Below are positions 34,203 to 43,790 of a stretch of DNA of 64,000 nucleotides, one piece after another (the first letter of the stretch is position 1; each line of letters starts with the position of its first letter). Made by a program: the position numbers and the translations under genes. The DNA lies in assembly GCF_041435015.1 (NCBI RefSeq), contig NZ_CP107989.1:3286001-3350000 (forward strand). Reading direction: 5' to 3'. Below the pieces are notes generated by a model, which saw nothing but the letters and a program-made list of their open reading frames with translations, had not been told where the DNA came from and did no database searches. The stretch comes from Streptomyces canus. Its GTDB lineage: Bacteria; Actinomycetota; Actinomycetes; Streptomycetales; Streptomycetaceae.

Positions 34203-36281
34203 TCATTGCACTGTCCTGAGGAACACGTCCGACACTCCGTTGGTGTCCCCCTCCACCAGATCGGGTGACGCCGACTCGAACGCGACGACCGTGCCGTCGG
34301 CGTTGACGGAGGGGTGTCCGGCCGGGAGGTCGTTGCGGCCGCCCCAGCGGTCGACGCTGATCAACTGGCGCTTTCCGGTCGCGAGTTCGAGCAGGTGGAT
34401 GGAACGGCCCGCTGTGTACGCCACCCGGGTGCCGTCTCCCGAGAGCGAGGGCTGGGTGCCCCCGACCCGGGTCGTGGTGCCGGTGTCGAGGTCGCGGACG
34501 TAGGAGTCGCGGCCCGGCTGGTAGGCGACCTTGCGGCCGTCCGCACTGAGGGAGGGTGCCGACGCGCGCTCCGCGGCCTTCTCCAGGGTGCCGGTGTCCA
34601 GGTCACGGACGTACACGGAGCCGCCCTGCTCGAAAGCGATGTACCGGCCGCCGTAGTTGACGGACGGGTTGCCCGCCGCTCCGCCCGTGGGCGCGCTGAC
34701 CACGTCGGTGCCGCCGCCGTTGAACTTGAAGCGGTAGACGCGGGGTTGCGGGTCCGGATCGCTGTCGGTGGCGGGCAGGGTCGCCGCGTAGGTGAGCCAC
34801 TGGCAGGTGGGGTCCACCACGGGCTGTCCCATCCAGGTGAAGCGGACGCCCTGGTAGGAGCCCAGGCTGGTGAGCTTGCCGACCGCGCGGTTGCGGATGT
34901 GGACCCCCGGGCCGCCGTCGGAGGCGTAGGGGGCCACATAGCCGACCTCGCGTCCGCTGTAGCAGGGGGTGCCCTCGGACGACGGTTTCTGGCCGGCCGA
35001 GTTGACCTGCGAGACGCCGCTGGGGGTGTTCACGAAGACATCGCCCTCCGAGGTGAAGGAGACGACCTTGTCCTGCCCCATCGCCGCGTCGTAGGACGCT
35101 CCGGCCCGCTGCTGCCCGTCCCGGGTCGTGCTGATGCGCTCGGTGACGGACGGCATCGGCGCCGGGTTCCTGCGCAGCCCGCCGGAGAAGACGAACACGT
35201 CCGACTCCGCGTTGGTGTCGCCCGGAACCAGGTGGGACGCCGTCGAACTGAAGGCCACCGCACGGCCCTTGGCGGCCAGTGCGCCGTCCATCACCTGGGC
35301 GCTCGGCGGCAGAGCGGCCCCCCGCAGCCCGGTACGCAGATCACGCACCCGGGTGCCGTCGTCGCCGGCGACGACGGCGTACCGGCCGTCGGCCGTGGCC
35401 GAGAGCGGCCGTCCGTCGGCCACCCGCCGCGACTCGCCGGTGCGCAGGTCGTGGACGTACAGGCCGCTCTCCGCGTCGAGGAGGACACGGCGGCCGTCCG
35501 CGGTGATGCTGACCAGGTAGGCGACTCCGAGGCCCGTGTCCACCTGGGTCCGCTCGCCCGTCCTGCGGTCCTTGACGTAGACGTCGACGGGATCCTCGTC
35601 GCTGTCGACGCGGACGCCGTACGCGACCCGCTTTCCGTCTCCGCTCACCGAGGCCCCGGCCTTCTGGCCCTCCTCGGCAGGTGAGACCAGTTCGTCGGTG
35701 CCGGTGGCGGTGTCGCGGACGTACAGGAGCCGGGTGTTCTCCGGGCCGTTGCGGTTGCCGATGGTGTACGCGACGTGCGTGCCGTCCGGGCTGATCGACT
35801 GCACGCCGCCCAACTCGTTGAAGCCGGGCGGATCTTGCGGCCACAGCTTCTCCGCGCGGCCGGTGGCGCGGTCGTACAGATAGGGGGCCAGGAAACGGGT
35901 GCCCGCGGAGAAGGCGATACGGCTTCCGTCGGCGCTCGGCGTCGGTGAGCCGTACGTGTGGCCGCTGCCGAGGTCGATCTTCGTGACCCCGCCGTCGGAC
36001 AGGTCCTTCACCAGCAGACACGGGGTGAAGTCCGCGCACCCGAAGCTCGACGCGACGGACACGAACGCGACATGGCGGCCGTCGGCACTGATCGCGGCTT
36101 CGCTCGAGGATCCGTCCGCCTGGCCGCCGTCGGCACCGGTGCTCACACGCTGGGTGGGGGACTTCCCGGGACGGGACTGGGCCTGGGTCTGGGCGTGGGA
36201 CTGGGCCTGGGCCTGGGCGGTGGTACCGGCCAGGGCGAGAACAACTGTCGCTCCCAGCAGGGCTCTTGAGACGCGGGACAT
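34203..36281 (-). CDS. Secreted TolB/WD40-like beta-propeller protein (second gene of a trio)
   Basis: A 692-residue protein, large enough for two propellers. The signal peptide (1 to about 25, LLGATVVLALAGTTAQA) is followed by a Gln/Ala-rich linker (QAQAQSHAQTQAQS). Blades repeat as ISADGRHVAFVS, PSADGSRIAFSA, ISPDGTHVAYT, VSGDGKRVAYG, and later LSADGRKVAYQ, LSGDGTRVAYTA, VNADGTVVAFES, each followed by a YVRDLDTGTxxRV-like strand. The C-terminus DTNGVSDVFLRT matches those of its two neighbours. The ATG at 36281 overlaps the upstream stop (TGATG) with GGAGGT inside the upstream gene, so translation is coupled. Confidence 0.87.
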   Translation of the reverse strand: MSRVSRALLGATVVLALAGTTAQAQAQSHAQTQAQSRPGKSPTQRVSTGADGGQADGSSSEAAISADGRHVAFVSVASSFGCADFTPCLLVKDLSDGGVTKIDLGSGHTYGSPTPSADGSRIAFSAGTRFLAPYLYDRATGRAEKLWPQDPPGFNELGGVQSISPDGTHVAYTIGNRNGPENTRLLYVRDTATGTDELVSPAEEGQKAGASVSGDGKRVAYGVRVDSDEDPVDVYVKDRRTGERTQVDTGLGVAYLVSITADGRRVLLDAESGLYVHDLRTGESRRVADGRPLSATADGRYAVVAGDDGTRVRDLRTGLRGAALPPSAQVMDGALAAKGRAVAFSSTASHLVPGDTNAESDVFVFSGGLRRNPAPMPSVTERISTTRDGQQRAGASYDAAMGQDKVVSFTSEGDVFVNTPSGVSQVNSAGQKPSSEGTPCYSGREVGYVAPYASDGGPGVHIRNRAVGKLTSLGSYQGVRFTWMGQPVVDPTCQWLTYAATLPATDSDPDPQPRVYRFKFNGGGTDVVSAPTGGAAGNPSVNYGGRYIAFEQGGSVYVRDLDTGTLEKAAERASAPSLSADGRKVAYQPGRDSYVRDLDTGTTTRVGGTQPSLSGDGTRVAYTAGRSIHLLELATGKRQLISVDRWGGRNDLPAGHPSVNADGTVVAFESASPDLVEGDTNGVSDVFLRTVQ

Positions 36282-37306
36282 CAGCGGGACCTCCACTGGA
36301 AGACGTCGTGCACACCATTGGTGTCACCGGGGACGACGTCCGCGTCCTCCGTGGAGTAGACGACCGCGCGGCCCCGGTCGGAGACCGATCCGTCGACGGC
36401 ACCGCCGTTTCCGACGAGCTCGCGGTGTCCGCCGTGCAGCAGCCAGAGGTTCGACTGCCCGTCCTGGAGCAGCAGTCGGCGCCCGTCGGGGCTGACGGCC
36501 CGCACCTGGACGCCGGGGAAGTGCCGGACCCGGTCCGTGCGCAGATCGCGTACGTACGAGCCGTCCGCCGAATCCATCACGAGGACCCGGCCGTTGACGC
36601 TCAGCTGTACGACGGTCGAGCGGGTGCCGTCGTCCACCTCGGTCTGCGTACCGGTGGCGCGGTCGGCGAGCCATACGTCCCCGGTGCCGTTGTCCTGGTA
36701 GGCGACGAGGCGGCCGTCACCGCTGAGGGACGGGTTGTCCATGTCCCGGGCGGAGTCGGCCGGGCCCGCGCTGACGGTCTCGGTGGTGCCGGTGACCCGG
36801 TCGTAGAGGTCGATGCGGGTCGGGAACTGCGGGTGCCCGGACCACTGGTAGGCGAGGTAGCGGCCGTTCGCGCTGATCTCCGGGGAGGCCGCGCTGTCCT
36901 GGGCGTCGCCCCCGACCCGGGCTCTCGTGCCGTTGGTCAGGTCGGTCAGGAAGACGTTGATCTTACGGCTGCCCCAGTCGATGTACGTGGCCCAGCGGCC
37001 GTCGGCGCTGAGCCGGGGCGTGCTGAGCGCGTTCTCCATCTTGGTGACCTCGGCGGTTCTCAGGTCACGGACGTAGGAGTAGGTGCCGGGGTGGGTGATC
37101 CCCTCGGGCACGAGGTTGGTCGCGGACGAACGGAACGCCACGAAGCGGCCGTTCGGCGTGGTGACCGCGGCGCTGGAGGCCTTGTCGCCCTGGGTTCCGT
37201 CGGCGGCGGTGCTGACGCGGTCGACGTGCGGTGCGGCGGATGCGGTGGTACCGGTGAACGCGACGAGTAAGGCCGCGCCTGAAAGACATGCGGCGGCTCC
37301 GGACAT
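36281..37306 (-). CDS. Secreted TolB/WD40-like beta-propeller protein (first gene of a trio)
   Basis: A 341-residue protein with a signal peptide (MSGAAACLSGAALLVAFTGTTASAAP) and blades TTPNGRFVAFRSS, LSADGRWATYID, ISANGRYLAYQW, LSGDGRLVAYQD, VSPDGRRLLLQD. The ending DTNGVHDVFQW is shared with the other two proteins, so the trio arose by duplication. The ATG at 37306 has GGGGGGAA upstream. It is the promoter-proximal gene of the operon. The proteins are probably extracellular; ligands or partners are unknown. Confidence 0.86.
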   Translation of the reverse strand: MSGAAACLSGAALLVAFTGTTASAAPHVDRVSTAADGTQGDKASSAAVTTPNGRFVAFRSSATNLVPEGITHPGTYSYVRDLRTAEVTKMENALSTPRLSADGRWATYIDWGSRKINVFLTDLTNGTRARVGGDAQDSAASPEISANGRYLAYQWSGHPQFPTRIDLYDRVTGTTETVSAGPADSARDMDNPSLSGDGRLVAYQDNGTGDVWLADRATGTQTEVDDGTRSTVVQLSVNGRVLVMDSADGSYVRDLRTDRVRHFPGVQVRAVSPDGRRLLLQDGQSNLWLLHGGHRELVGNGGAVDGSVSDRGRAVVYSTEDADVVPGDTNGVHDVFQWRSR

Positions 37307-37479
37307 GTTCCCCCCTGTGGTCCCCGTTGACGCATACCCCCGGCCCCGCGCCGAGGGCTCCCTACGAGGCAAACGCACCATCGACCACAGGGTCAATCGG
37401 TCTTATTGCGTACAACCCGGGCGGAAGGTCACGCGTCCGCGCGGAGCCGAAGGAGCGGAGGAGGTGACCGGAATACGCG

Positions 37480-37514
37480 ACGGGCCCGCCCGGACATCGT
37501 CCGCACGGGCCCGT
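37480..37514. terminator. Compound hairpin terminator downstream of ilvE
   Basis: ACGGGCCCG (37480-37488) pairs with CGGGCCCGT (37506-37514), and inside it CGGAC-ATC-GTCCG forms a second perfect stem, giving one long hairpin interrupted by a 2-nt bulge on each side. It lies 16 bp after the ilvE stop. Confidence 0.8.
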
Positions 37515-37529
37515 GGAACGGCCGCCGGG

Positions 37530-38618
37530 TCAGCCCAGCTTGTGCATCCAGCCGTGCTTGTCCTCCCTGACACCGCGCTGGATGCCGAGCAGCGCCTCGC
37601 GCAGCTTCAGGGTGACCTCGCCGGGCGCGCCGTCGCCGTGGGTCCAGGCGTCCGTCTTCGTCTTGACGTGGCCGATCGGCGTCACGACCGCGGCGGTGCC
37701 GCAGGCGAAGACCTCGGTGAGGGCGCCGGACGCGGCGTCGGCACGCCACTGGTCCAGGGTGACGACACCTTCCTCGGCGGTGTAGCCGAGGTCGCGGGCG
37801 ACCTGGAGGAGGGAGTCACGGGTGATGCCCTCGAGGATCGAGCCCGTGAGCGACGGCGTGACGATCCGGTCGCCGTACACGAAGGCGATGTTCATGGAGC
37901 CGGACTCCTCGACCTTGGTGCGGGTCACCGCGTCGAGGTAGACGACCTGGTCGCAGCCGTTCGCGGCGGCCTCGGCCTGCGGGAGGAGGGAGGCCGCGTA
38001 GTTGCCGCCGGTCTTGGCGTCGCCGGTGCCGCCGGGGACCGCGCGGACGTAGTCCTCGGAGACCCAGATCGTGACCGGCTTGACCCCGCCGGCGAAGTAC
38101 GCCCCGGACGGGGAGGCGATCAGCATGAAGAGGTACTCGTTGGCCGGGTGGACGCCGAGCGCGGCCTCCGTGGCGAACATGAAGGGCCGCAGGTAGAGGG
38201 ACTCCTCGCCGCCGTGCGGCGGGACCCAGTCGGCGTCCTGGCCGATCAGCGCGTCGAGGGCCTCGATGAACAGCTCCTCGGGCAGCTCGGCCATCGCCAT
38301 CCGGCGGGCGGAGTTGCGGAAGCGCCGGGCGTTGGCCTCCGGCCGGAACACGGCGACCGAGCCGTCGGCCTGGCGGTACGCCTTCAGTCCCTCGAAGATC
38401 TCCTGACCGTAGTGCAGGACGTGGGTGGAGGGGTCCAGGGAGATGGGGCCGTACGGGACGAGCTGTGCGTCGTGCCAGCCGCGCCCCTCGGTCCACTTGA
38501 TCGTCACCATGTGGTCGGTGAAGTGTCGGCCGAACCCGGGATGGGCCAGGATCGCCTCGCGCTCGGCGGCGGAGAGCGGGCTGGCGGAGGGCTTGAGCTC
38601 GATCGTGGGCGTCGTCAT
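37530..38618 (-). CDS. ilvE: Branched-chain amino acid aminotransferase
   Basis: A 362-residue fold-type IV PLP enzyme that interconverts Leu, Ile and Val with their 2-oxo acids. The PLP lysine is Lys202 in [10 protein letters not shown]. Other family blocks are [52 protein letters not shown] and [15 protein letters not shown]. The ATG at 38618 has GAAGGA 8 nt upstream. It is last before the leuB unit on the same strand, but a terminator hairpin at 38816-38846 and nearly 200 bp of leader suggest its own promoter. Confidence 0.96.
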   Translation of the reverse strand: MTTPTIELKPSASPLSAAEREAILAHPGFGRHFTDHMVTIKWTEGRGWHDAQLVPYGPISLDPSTHVLHYGQEIFEGLKAYRQADGSVAVFRPEANARRFRNSARRMAMAELPEELFIEALDALIGQDADWVPPHGGEESLYLRPFMFATEAALGVHPANEYLFMLIASPSGAYFAGGVKPVTIWVSEDYVRAVPGGTGDAKTGGNYAASLLPQAEAAANGCDQVVYLDAVTRTKVEESGSMNIAFVYGDRIVTPSLTGSILEGITRDSLLQVARDLGYTAEEGVVTLDQWRADAASGALTEVFACGTAAVVTPIGHVKTKTDAWTHGDGAPGEVTLKLREALLGIQRGVREDKHGWMHKLG

Positions 38619-38815
38619 GAGTGGTTGTCCTTCACCGGTTGTGTAGTGACGGGCCGCGCTCACGCCCTTTTACTGTCAGTGACCAGTGCTAGGACGTCCG
38701 AGCATTCCCTCATTCCGCGGCTCCGCGTTCGATTATCGCAAGCGGGGAGCCGAGGAAGAAACGGCGTGAAATGCGACCCGGGGGATGATGGTGGCACCCG
38801 GCGGGGGACATGCGA

Positions 38816-38846
38816 AAGCCGCCGGGTGCGAGTGACCCGGCGGCTT
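38816..38846 (-). terminator. Terminator after leuB
   Basis: AAGCCGCCGGGT and ACCCGGCGGCTT form a perfect 12-bp stem around GCGAGTG, 27 bp beyond the leuB stop. There is no marked T-tract, as is common in this genus. Confidence 0.8.
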
Positions 38847-38873
38847 CGAATGGTTTTCGAGTGGCGCGCCCGG

Positions 38874-39917
38874 TCAGCCGGCTACGCGTACGGCGAGCGC
38901 GTCGCCGATCTCCGACGTGCTGCGGGCGGGCTTGCCGGTGCGCTCGGCGAGGTCGGCGGTGACCGCCTCGTCGATGCGGGCGGCCTCGGCCTCGAAGCCG
39001 AGGTGGCGCAGGAGCAGGGCGACGGACAGGACCGTGGCGGTGGGGTCGGCCTTGCCCTGACCCGCGATGTCGGGCGCTGAGCCGTGGACCGGCTCGAACA
39101 TCGAGGGGAACTCGCCGGACGGATTGATGTTGCCGCTCGCGGCGACGCCGATGCCGCCGGAGACGGCCGCGGCGAGGTCGGTGATGATGTCGCCGAAGAG
39201 GTTGTCGGTGACGATCACGTCGAACCGGGCCGGGTCGGTGACCAGGTAGATCGTGGCCGCGTCGACGTGGATGTAGTCGGTGGTGACCTCGGGGAACTCC
39301 TCGGCCACCTTGTTGAAGATGTTCGTCCACAGGTGTCCGGCGAAGGTCAGCACGTTGTTCTTGTGGACCAGCGTGAGCTTCTTGCGCGGACGGGCCTGGG
39401 CGCGGGCGAAGGCGTCACGGACCACGCGCTCGACACCGAAGGCCGTGTTCACGGAGACCTCGGTGGCGACCTCGTGCTCGGTGCCCTTGCGGATGGTGCC
39501 GCCGTTGCCGGTGTACGGCCCCTCGGTGCCCTCACGGACGACGACGAAGTCGATGGCCGGCTCGCCCTTGAGGGGCGTGTCGACACCCGGGAGCAGCTTC
39601 GACGGACGCAGGTTCACGTGGTGGTCGAAGGCGAAGCGGAGCTTGAGCAGGAAGCCGCGCTCCAGCACGCCGGAGGGGACCGACGGGTCGCCGATGGCGC
39701 CCAGCAGGATCGCGTCGTGCTTCTTCAGCGCGTCGAGGTCGGCGTCGGTGAGCGTCTCACCGGTGTCGTGGTAGCGGCGGGCGCCGAAGTCGAAGTCCTT
39801 GGTCTCCAGCTTCACATCCTGCGGAAGGACGGCGGAGAGGACCTTCAGACCTTCGGCCACGACCTCCTGGCCGATGCCGTCACCGGGAATCACTGCGAGA
39901 TTGATGCTGCGAGACAT
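38874..39917 (-). CDS. leuB: 3-isopropylmalate dehydrogenase
   Basis: A 347-residue NAD-dependent beta-decarboxylating dehydrogenase of leucine biosynthesis. It begins [16 protein letters not shown]. Substrate and metal residues are in [20 protein letters not shown], and [16 protein letters not shown] (metal-binding Asp). [17 protein letters not shown] is the NAD-binding loop. It is slightly shorter than the proteobacterial enzyme, as usual for the actinobacterial form. The ATG is at 39917. Related enzymes (tartrate, isocitrate dehydrogenase) are less likely given the context with ilvE and cimA. Confidence 0.96.
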   Translation of the reverse strand: MSRSINLAVIPGDGIGQEVVAEGLKVLSAVLPQDVKLETKDFDFGARRYHDTGETLTDADLDALKKHDAILLGAIGDPSVPSGVLERGFLLKLRFAFDHHVNLRPSKLLPGVDTPLKGEPAIDFVVVREGTEGPYTGNGGTIRKGTEHEVATEVSVNTAFGVERVVRDAFARAQARPRKKLTLVHKNNVLTFAGHLWTNIFNKVAEEFPEVTTDYIHVDAATIYLVTDPARFDVIVTDNLFGDIITDLAAAVSGGIGVAASGNINPSGEFPSMFEPVHGSAPDIAGQGKADPTATVLSVALLLRHLGFEAEAARIDEAVTADLAERTGKPARSTSEIGDALAVRVAG

Positions 39918-40080
39918 GCGGGAACCCTACTCCTCGTCCCATGGGATGACATGACCTGTCCGCGATACGGACACGTGACGGGAGGGGCCGCACGGACGGG
40001 CGTCAGTGGGCGTCAGTCCTTCGACTCACGTTCACCTGAAGGTATGGCGGTTGTCGGTGTCCGCTGGGAAGTTCACAGCC

Positions 40081-41637
40081 ATGGACCTCCCCGACTTCGG
40101 CATTCCGCCCCAGCTCGCGCGCCGGATGACCATGGCCGAGCAGCACGAGTACCTGAGGACGAAGCTGTCCCGGCGCCGCACGCTGGTGACGGCGGGCGCG
40201 GTCGCGGGCGGCCTGCTGACCGGCTGCGCGGGAAACGGCCCTTCGAGCCCGGCCACCACCGGCTCCCCCACGGCCACGGTGCACGGTTCCGCCGTCTCCC
40301 CCTTCGGCCGTCATCTCGCCTTCGGCGCCGACCCGAGGACGCAGATGCGGATCTCGTGGCAGGTCCCGCTCGCGGTGAAGAGGCCTTACGTCCGCGTCGG
40401 CCTGAAACCCGACGACCTGAGCCGGAAGATCGAGGCCGAGCTCCGCGACCTGCACACTCCGGGGCAGACCGGCGTACGCCTGGCCCTCGACCAGTACTAC
40501 CTGCACGCGGCCCTGGACGGCCTGCGCCCCGGCACGACGTACTACTACGGCGTCGGCCACGACGGCTTCGACCCGGCGGACGCGAGCCGCCGCTCGACCA
40601 TCAGCAGCTTCCGTACGGCCCCTGCGAGCCCCGGGAAGTTCGTCTTCACCGCCTTCGGCGACCAGGGCGTCGGCACCGCCGCGGCCGCCAACGACAACCT
40701 CCTGCTGCGTCAGAAGCCCGCTTTCCACCTCCACGCCGGCGACATCTGCTACGCCGACGGCAACGGCCAGGGCCTGACGTCGGACGGCTACGACCCGGCC
40801 TTCTGGGATCTGTTCCTCAAGCAGAACGAGGAGGTCGCGCGGAGCGTGCCGTGGATGGTGACGACCGGCAACCACGACATGGAGGCCTGGTACTCACCCG
40901 ACGGCTACGGGGGCCAGCTCGCCCGCTGGTCCCTCCCGGACAGCGGCTTCGCCCCGCGCTCGGCGCCGGGTGTGTACTCCTTCGTCTACGGCAACGTCGG
41001 CGTCGTGGCGCTGGACGCGAACGACGTGTCGTACGAGATCCAGGCCAACTTCGGCTGCACGGGCGGGAAGCAGACGACGTGGCTGGAGAAGAAGCTGGCC
41101 GAACTGCGCGCGGCCAAGGGAATCGACTTCGTCGTCGTCTACTTCCACCACTGCGCGTACTCGACGTCCTCGCACGCCTCCGACGGCGGGGTGCGCGCCG
41201 AGTGGCTGCCGCTGCTGGAGAAGCACCAGGTGGATCTGGTGATCAACGGGCACAACCACGTGTACGAGCGGACGGACGCGATCCGCGGCGGCGAGGTGGG
41301 CCGGGCGGTACCGGTCGGCGGCGCCACGGATCCGACGCGGGACGGGATCGTGTACGTGACGGCCGGCGGGGGCGGCCGGGATCTGTACGGCTTCCCGGCG
41401 GGCGTGAAGGAGAGCTACGAGGGGCGCGTGCACGACCACGAGTCCGTCGAGACCTTCCAGTGGACGAAGTCCAAGCAGCCCCGGAAGGAGACGGTGGAGT
41501 GGTCGCGGGTGCGCTACCGCGGGTTCTCGCTGCTCTCGGTGGAGGCGGAGAGCGGGGCGCGGCCACGGCTGACGGTGTCGGCGCTCGCGCAGAGCGGGCA
41601 GCGCGTCGACCACTTCGAGGTGCGGCGCGGGGCCTGA
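40081..41637 (+). CDS. Exported purple-acid-phosphatase-like metallophosphoesterase
   Basis: A 518-residue exported protein. The N-terminus has a Tat-type signal (LSRRRTLVTAGAVAGGLLTGC) whose LLTGC also makes a lipobox. An FN3-like domain follows (about 75-185, DPRTQMRISWQVP, LRPGTTYYYGVGH), then the metallophosphoesterase core with metal ligands in TAFGDQG, HAGDICYAD, TTGNHDME, VYFHHCAY and NGHNHVYER. These five motifs match the dinuclear centre of purple acid phosphatases. The ATG at 40081 opens a positively charged lead. A GTTCACC element about 50 bp upstream might be part of a PhoP box. Confidence 0.9.
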   Translation: MDLPDFGIPPQLARRMTMAEQHEYLRTKLSRRRTLVTAGAVAGGLLTGCAGNGPSSPATTGSPTATVHGSAVSPFGRHLAFGADPRTQMRISWQVPLAVKRPYVRVGLKPDDLSRKIEAELRDLHTPGQTGVRLALDQYYLHAALDGLRPGTTYYYGVGHDGFDPADASRRSTISSFRTAPASPGKFVFTAFGDQGVGTAAAANDNLLLRQKPAFHLHAGDICYADGNGQGLTSDGYDPAFWDLFLKQNEEVARSVPWMVTTGNHDMEAWYSPDGYGGQLARWSLPDSGFAPRSAPGVYSFVYGNVGVVALDANDVSYEIQANFGCTGGKQTTWLEKKLAELRAAKGIDFVVVYFHHCAYSTSSHASDGGVRAEWLPLLEKHQVDLVINGHNHVYERTDAIRGGEVGRAVPVGGATDPTRDGIVYVTAGGGGRDLYGFPAGVKESYEGRVHDHESVETFQWTKSKQPRKETVEWSRVRYRGFSLLSVEAESGARPRLTVSALAQSGQRVDHFEVRRGA

Positions 41638-41646
41638 CGGGCCCGC

Positions 41647-41669
41647 GCCGCACCTCATGCGGGTGCGGC
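41647..41669 (+). terminator. Terminator after the metallophosphoesterase gene
   Basis: GCCGCACC and GGTGCGGC form an 8-bp stem around a 7-nt loop (41647-41654 with 41662-41669), 10 bp after the stop codon. Confidence 0.6.
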
Positions 41670-41690
41670 TCCCGGCTTCGGGGGGGTCGG

Positions 41691-41822
41691 TCAGTGACCG
41701 GTCGAGCCGCCGTTGTCACGGCGGTCGAGGGCGCGCTGCAGGGCTGCGGCGGCGTTCTTGCGGTCGGACTCGCTGGTCCGGGAGATGTGACGGACTCGAC
41801 GGCGGGCGGTCGTCTCGGCCAT
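41691..41822 (-). CDS. Small basic protein of unknown function
   Basis: A 43-residue protein, MAETTARRRVRHISRTSESD followed by RKNAAAALQRALDRRDNGGSTGH. It is Arg-rich and predicted mostly helical, with no membrane segment. AAGGAG 11 nt before the ATG at 41822 and codon bias support translation. I have seen similar short proteins annotated in Streptomyces but know of no function. The terminator at 42070-42101 and about 250 bp of leader precede it. Confidence 0.6.
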   Translation of the reverse strand: MAETTARRRVRHISRTSESDRKNAAAALQRALDRRDNGGSTGH

Positions 41823-42069
41823 GAGAAATCGACTCCTTCGAATTCCAGGGAAGGGGACAACGAGACGCCGGAAGGGGCGGGGAGCGGCGGGCCGCAGGGG
41901 TTGCCTGCACGGGGCCCGGCTCACGACCGCCATTCGCTTGATCGAGCGAGACGTTCGGCTCCTACAAAGCTAAGGGAGGACGGCCGGTCTGTCTCCACAA
42001 TTACTCGGACTTCCTACTATCTGAGACGGCGGAGTGGATCAACCGCCACTGAGCTGCGGTTTCACAAGC

Positions 42070-42101
42070 GGATGGGGCCGGGCACCAGCCCGGCCCCATC
42101 C
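42070..42101 (-). terminator. Terminator after pruA
   Basis: GGATGGGGCCGGGC and GCCCGGCCCCATCC form a perfect 14-bp stem with a 4-nt loop, 18 bp beyond the pruA stop. Confidence 0.85.
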
Positions 42102-42119
42102 AACGGCTGACGGGAGCTG

Positions 42120-43751
42120 TCAGCCCATGTGCGGGTATCCGTAGTCGGTGGGCGGGACCAGGGTCTCCTTGATGGCGCGGGTCAGGGTCCAGCGCTGGAG
42201 GTTCTGCGGGGCGCCGGCCTTGTCGTTGGTGCCGGAGGCGCGGCCGCCGCCGAAGGGCTGCTGGCCGACGACGGCGCCGGTGGACTTGTCGTTGATGTAG
42301 AAGTTGCCGGCCGCGTAGCGCAGCTTCTCCATCGTGTACGCCGCCGCCGCGCGGTCGGACGAGATCACCGAGCCCGTCAGCGCGTAGTCGGACGCCGACT
42401 CCATCTGGGTCAGCATCTCCTCGTACGTGTCGTCCTCGTAGACGTGGACCGCGAGGAAGGGGCCGAAGTACTCGGTGGTGAAGACCTCGTTCGCCGGGTC
42501 CGTGCACTCGACGACGGTCGGGCGGACGAACCAGCCGACCGAGTCGTCGTAGGTACCGCCCGCGACGATCGTGCAGGTGGGGTCCGACTGTGCGCGGTCG
42601 ATCGCCGCCTTGTTCTTGGCGAAGGCGCGCTCGTCGATGACCGCGCCGATGAAGTGGGACAGGTCGGTGACGTCACCCATGGCGATGCCGTCCACCTCGG
42701 CGGCGAACTCCTCGCGGAAACCGCTGTTCCAGATCGACGCCGGGATGTAGGCCCGGGAGGTCGCCGAACACTTCTGGCCCTGGTACTCGAAGGCACCGCG
42801 GGTCAGGGCGGTCTTCAGGATCGCGCGGTCGGCGCTCGGGTGGGCGACGACGAAGTCCTTGCCCCCGGTCTCGCCGACCAGGCGCGGGTAGGTGCGGTAC
42901 TTCTCGATGTTGGCGCCGACCGTCTTCCACAGGTGCTGGAAGGTCTTGGTGGACCCGGTGAAGTGGATGCCCGCGAGGTCCCGGTGCTCCAGGGCGACCT
43001 TGGAGACCTCGATGCCGTCGCCGGTGACGAGGTTGATGACGCCCTTGGGCAGACCGGCCTCCTCGAGGAGCTGCATGAGCAGCACGGCGGCGTGGGTCTG
43101 CGTGGGGGACGGCTTCCACACGACCACGTTGCCCATGAGCGCCGGAGCCGTCGGCAGGTTGCCCGCGATCGCCGTGAAGTTGAACGGCGTGATCGCGTAG
43201 ACGAAGCCTTCGAGGGGGCGGTGGTCGAGGCGGTTCCAGACACCCGGGGAGTTGGCCGGGGGCTGCTCGGCGAGCAGGTCGCGGGCGTACTTGACGTTGA
43301 AGCGCCAGAAGTCGATCAGCTCGCAGGGCGTGTCGATCTCGGCCTGCTGGGCGGTCTTGGACTGGCCGAGCATGGTGGAGGCGGCCAGCGTCTCGCGCCA
43401 GGGGCCGGAGAGCAGTTCGGCGGCGCGCAGGATGATCGCGGCGCGGTCGTCGAAGGACATCGCACGCCAGGCGGGGGCGGCGGCGAGCGCCGCGTCGATG
43501 GCGTCCTGGGCGTCCTGCTGGGTGGCGTTGCGGTAAGTGCCCAGCACGGCCTTGTGGTTGTGCGGCTGCACGACCTGGAAGGCCTCGCCGCCGCCCAGCC
43601 GCTTCTCGCCGCCGATGGTCATCGGCAGGTCGACGGGGTTCTCGGCCAGCTCCTTGAGCTTCACCTCCAGCCGAGCCCGTTCGGGCGAGCCGGGGGCATA
43701 GCCGCGCACCGGCTCGTTGACGGGGGTGGGGACCTGGGTCACAGCGTCCAT
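42120..43751 (-). CDS. pruA: 1-pyrroline-5-carboxylate dehydrogenase
   Basis: A 543-residue aldehyde-dehydrogenase-superfamily enzyme that oxidises glutamate semialdehyde to glutamate, the second step of proline catabolism. The catalytic Cys is in EYQGQKCSATSRAY, the general-base Glu region in RLVGETGGKDFV, and the NAD site in ITPFNFTAIAGNLP and FTGSTKTF. The length and PFGGGRASGTNDKAG ending are those of the monofunctional P5C dehydrogenase. The ATG at 43751 has AAGGAG. It lies 39 bp after the proline dehydrogenase gene, so the two form an operon. Confidence 0.96.
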   Translation of the reverse strand: MDAVTQVPTPVNEPVRGYAPGSPERARLEVKLKELAENPVDLPMTIGGEKRLGGGEAFQVVQPHNHKAVLGTYRNATQQDAQDAIDAALAAAPAWRAMSFDDRAAIILRAAELLSGPWRETLAASTMLGQSKTAQQAEIDTPCELIDFWRFNVKYARDLLAEQPPANSPGVWNRLDHRPLEGFVYAITPFNFTAIAGNLPTAPALMGNVVVWKPSPTQTHAAVLLMQLLEEAGLPKGVINLVTGDGIEVSKVALEHRDLAGIHFTGSTKTFQHLWKTVGANIEKYRTYPRLVGETGGKDFVVAHPSADRAILKTALTRGAFEYQGQKCSATSRAYIPASIWNSGFREEFAAEVDGIAMGDVTDLSHFIGAVIDERAFAKNKAAIDRAQSDPTCTIVAGGTYDDSVGWFVRPTVVECTDPANEVFTTEYFGPFLAVHVYEDDTYEEMLTQMESASDYALTGSVISSDRAAAAYTMEKLRYAAGNFYINDKSTGAVVGQQPFGGGRASGTNDKAGAPQNLQRWTLTRAIKETLVPPTDYGYPHMG

Positions 43752-43790
43752 GAGATCCGTAACTCCTTGAACTTGAGCGGGTGTTCGGGC

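Noticed and set aside
39084..42110. Long plus-strand open frame across leuB and the metallophosphoesterase
   Set aside because: It runs antisense to leuB and out of frame in the phosphatase gene, and the product has no domain.
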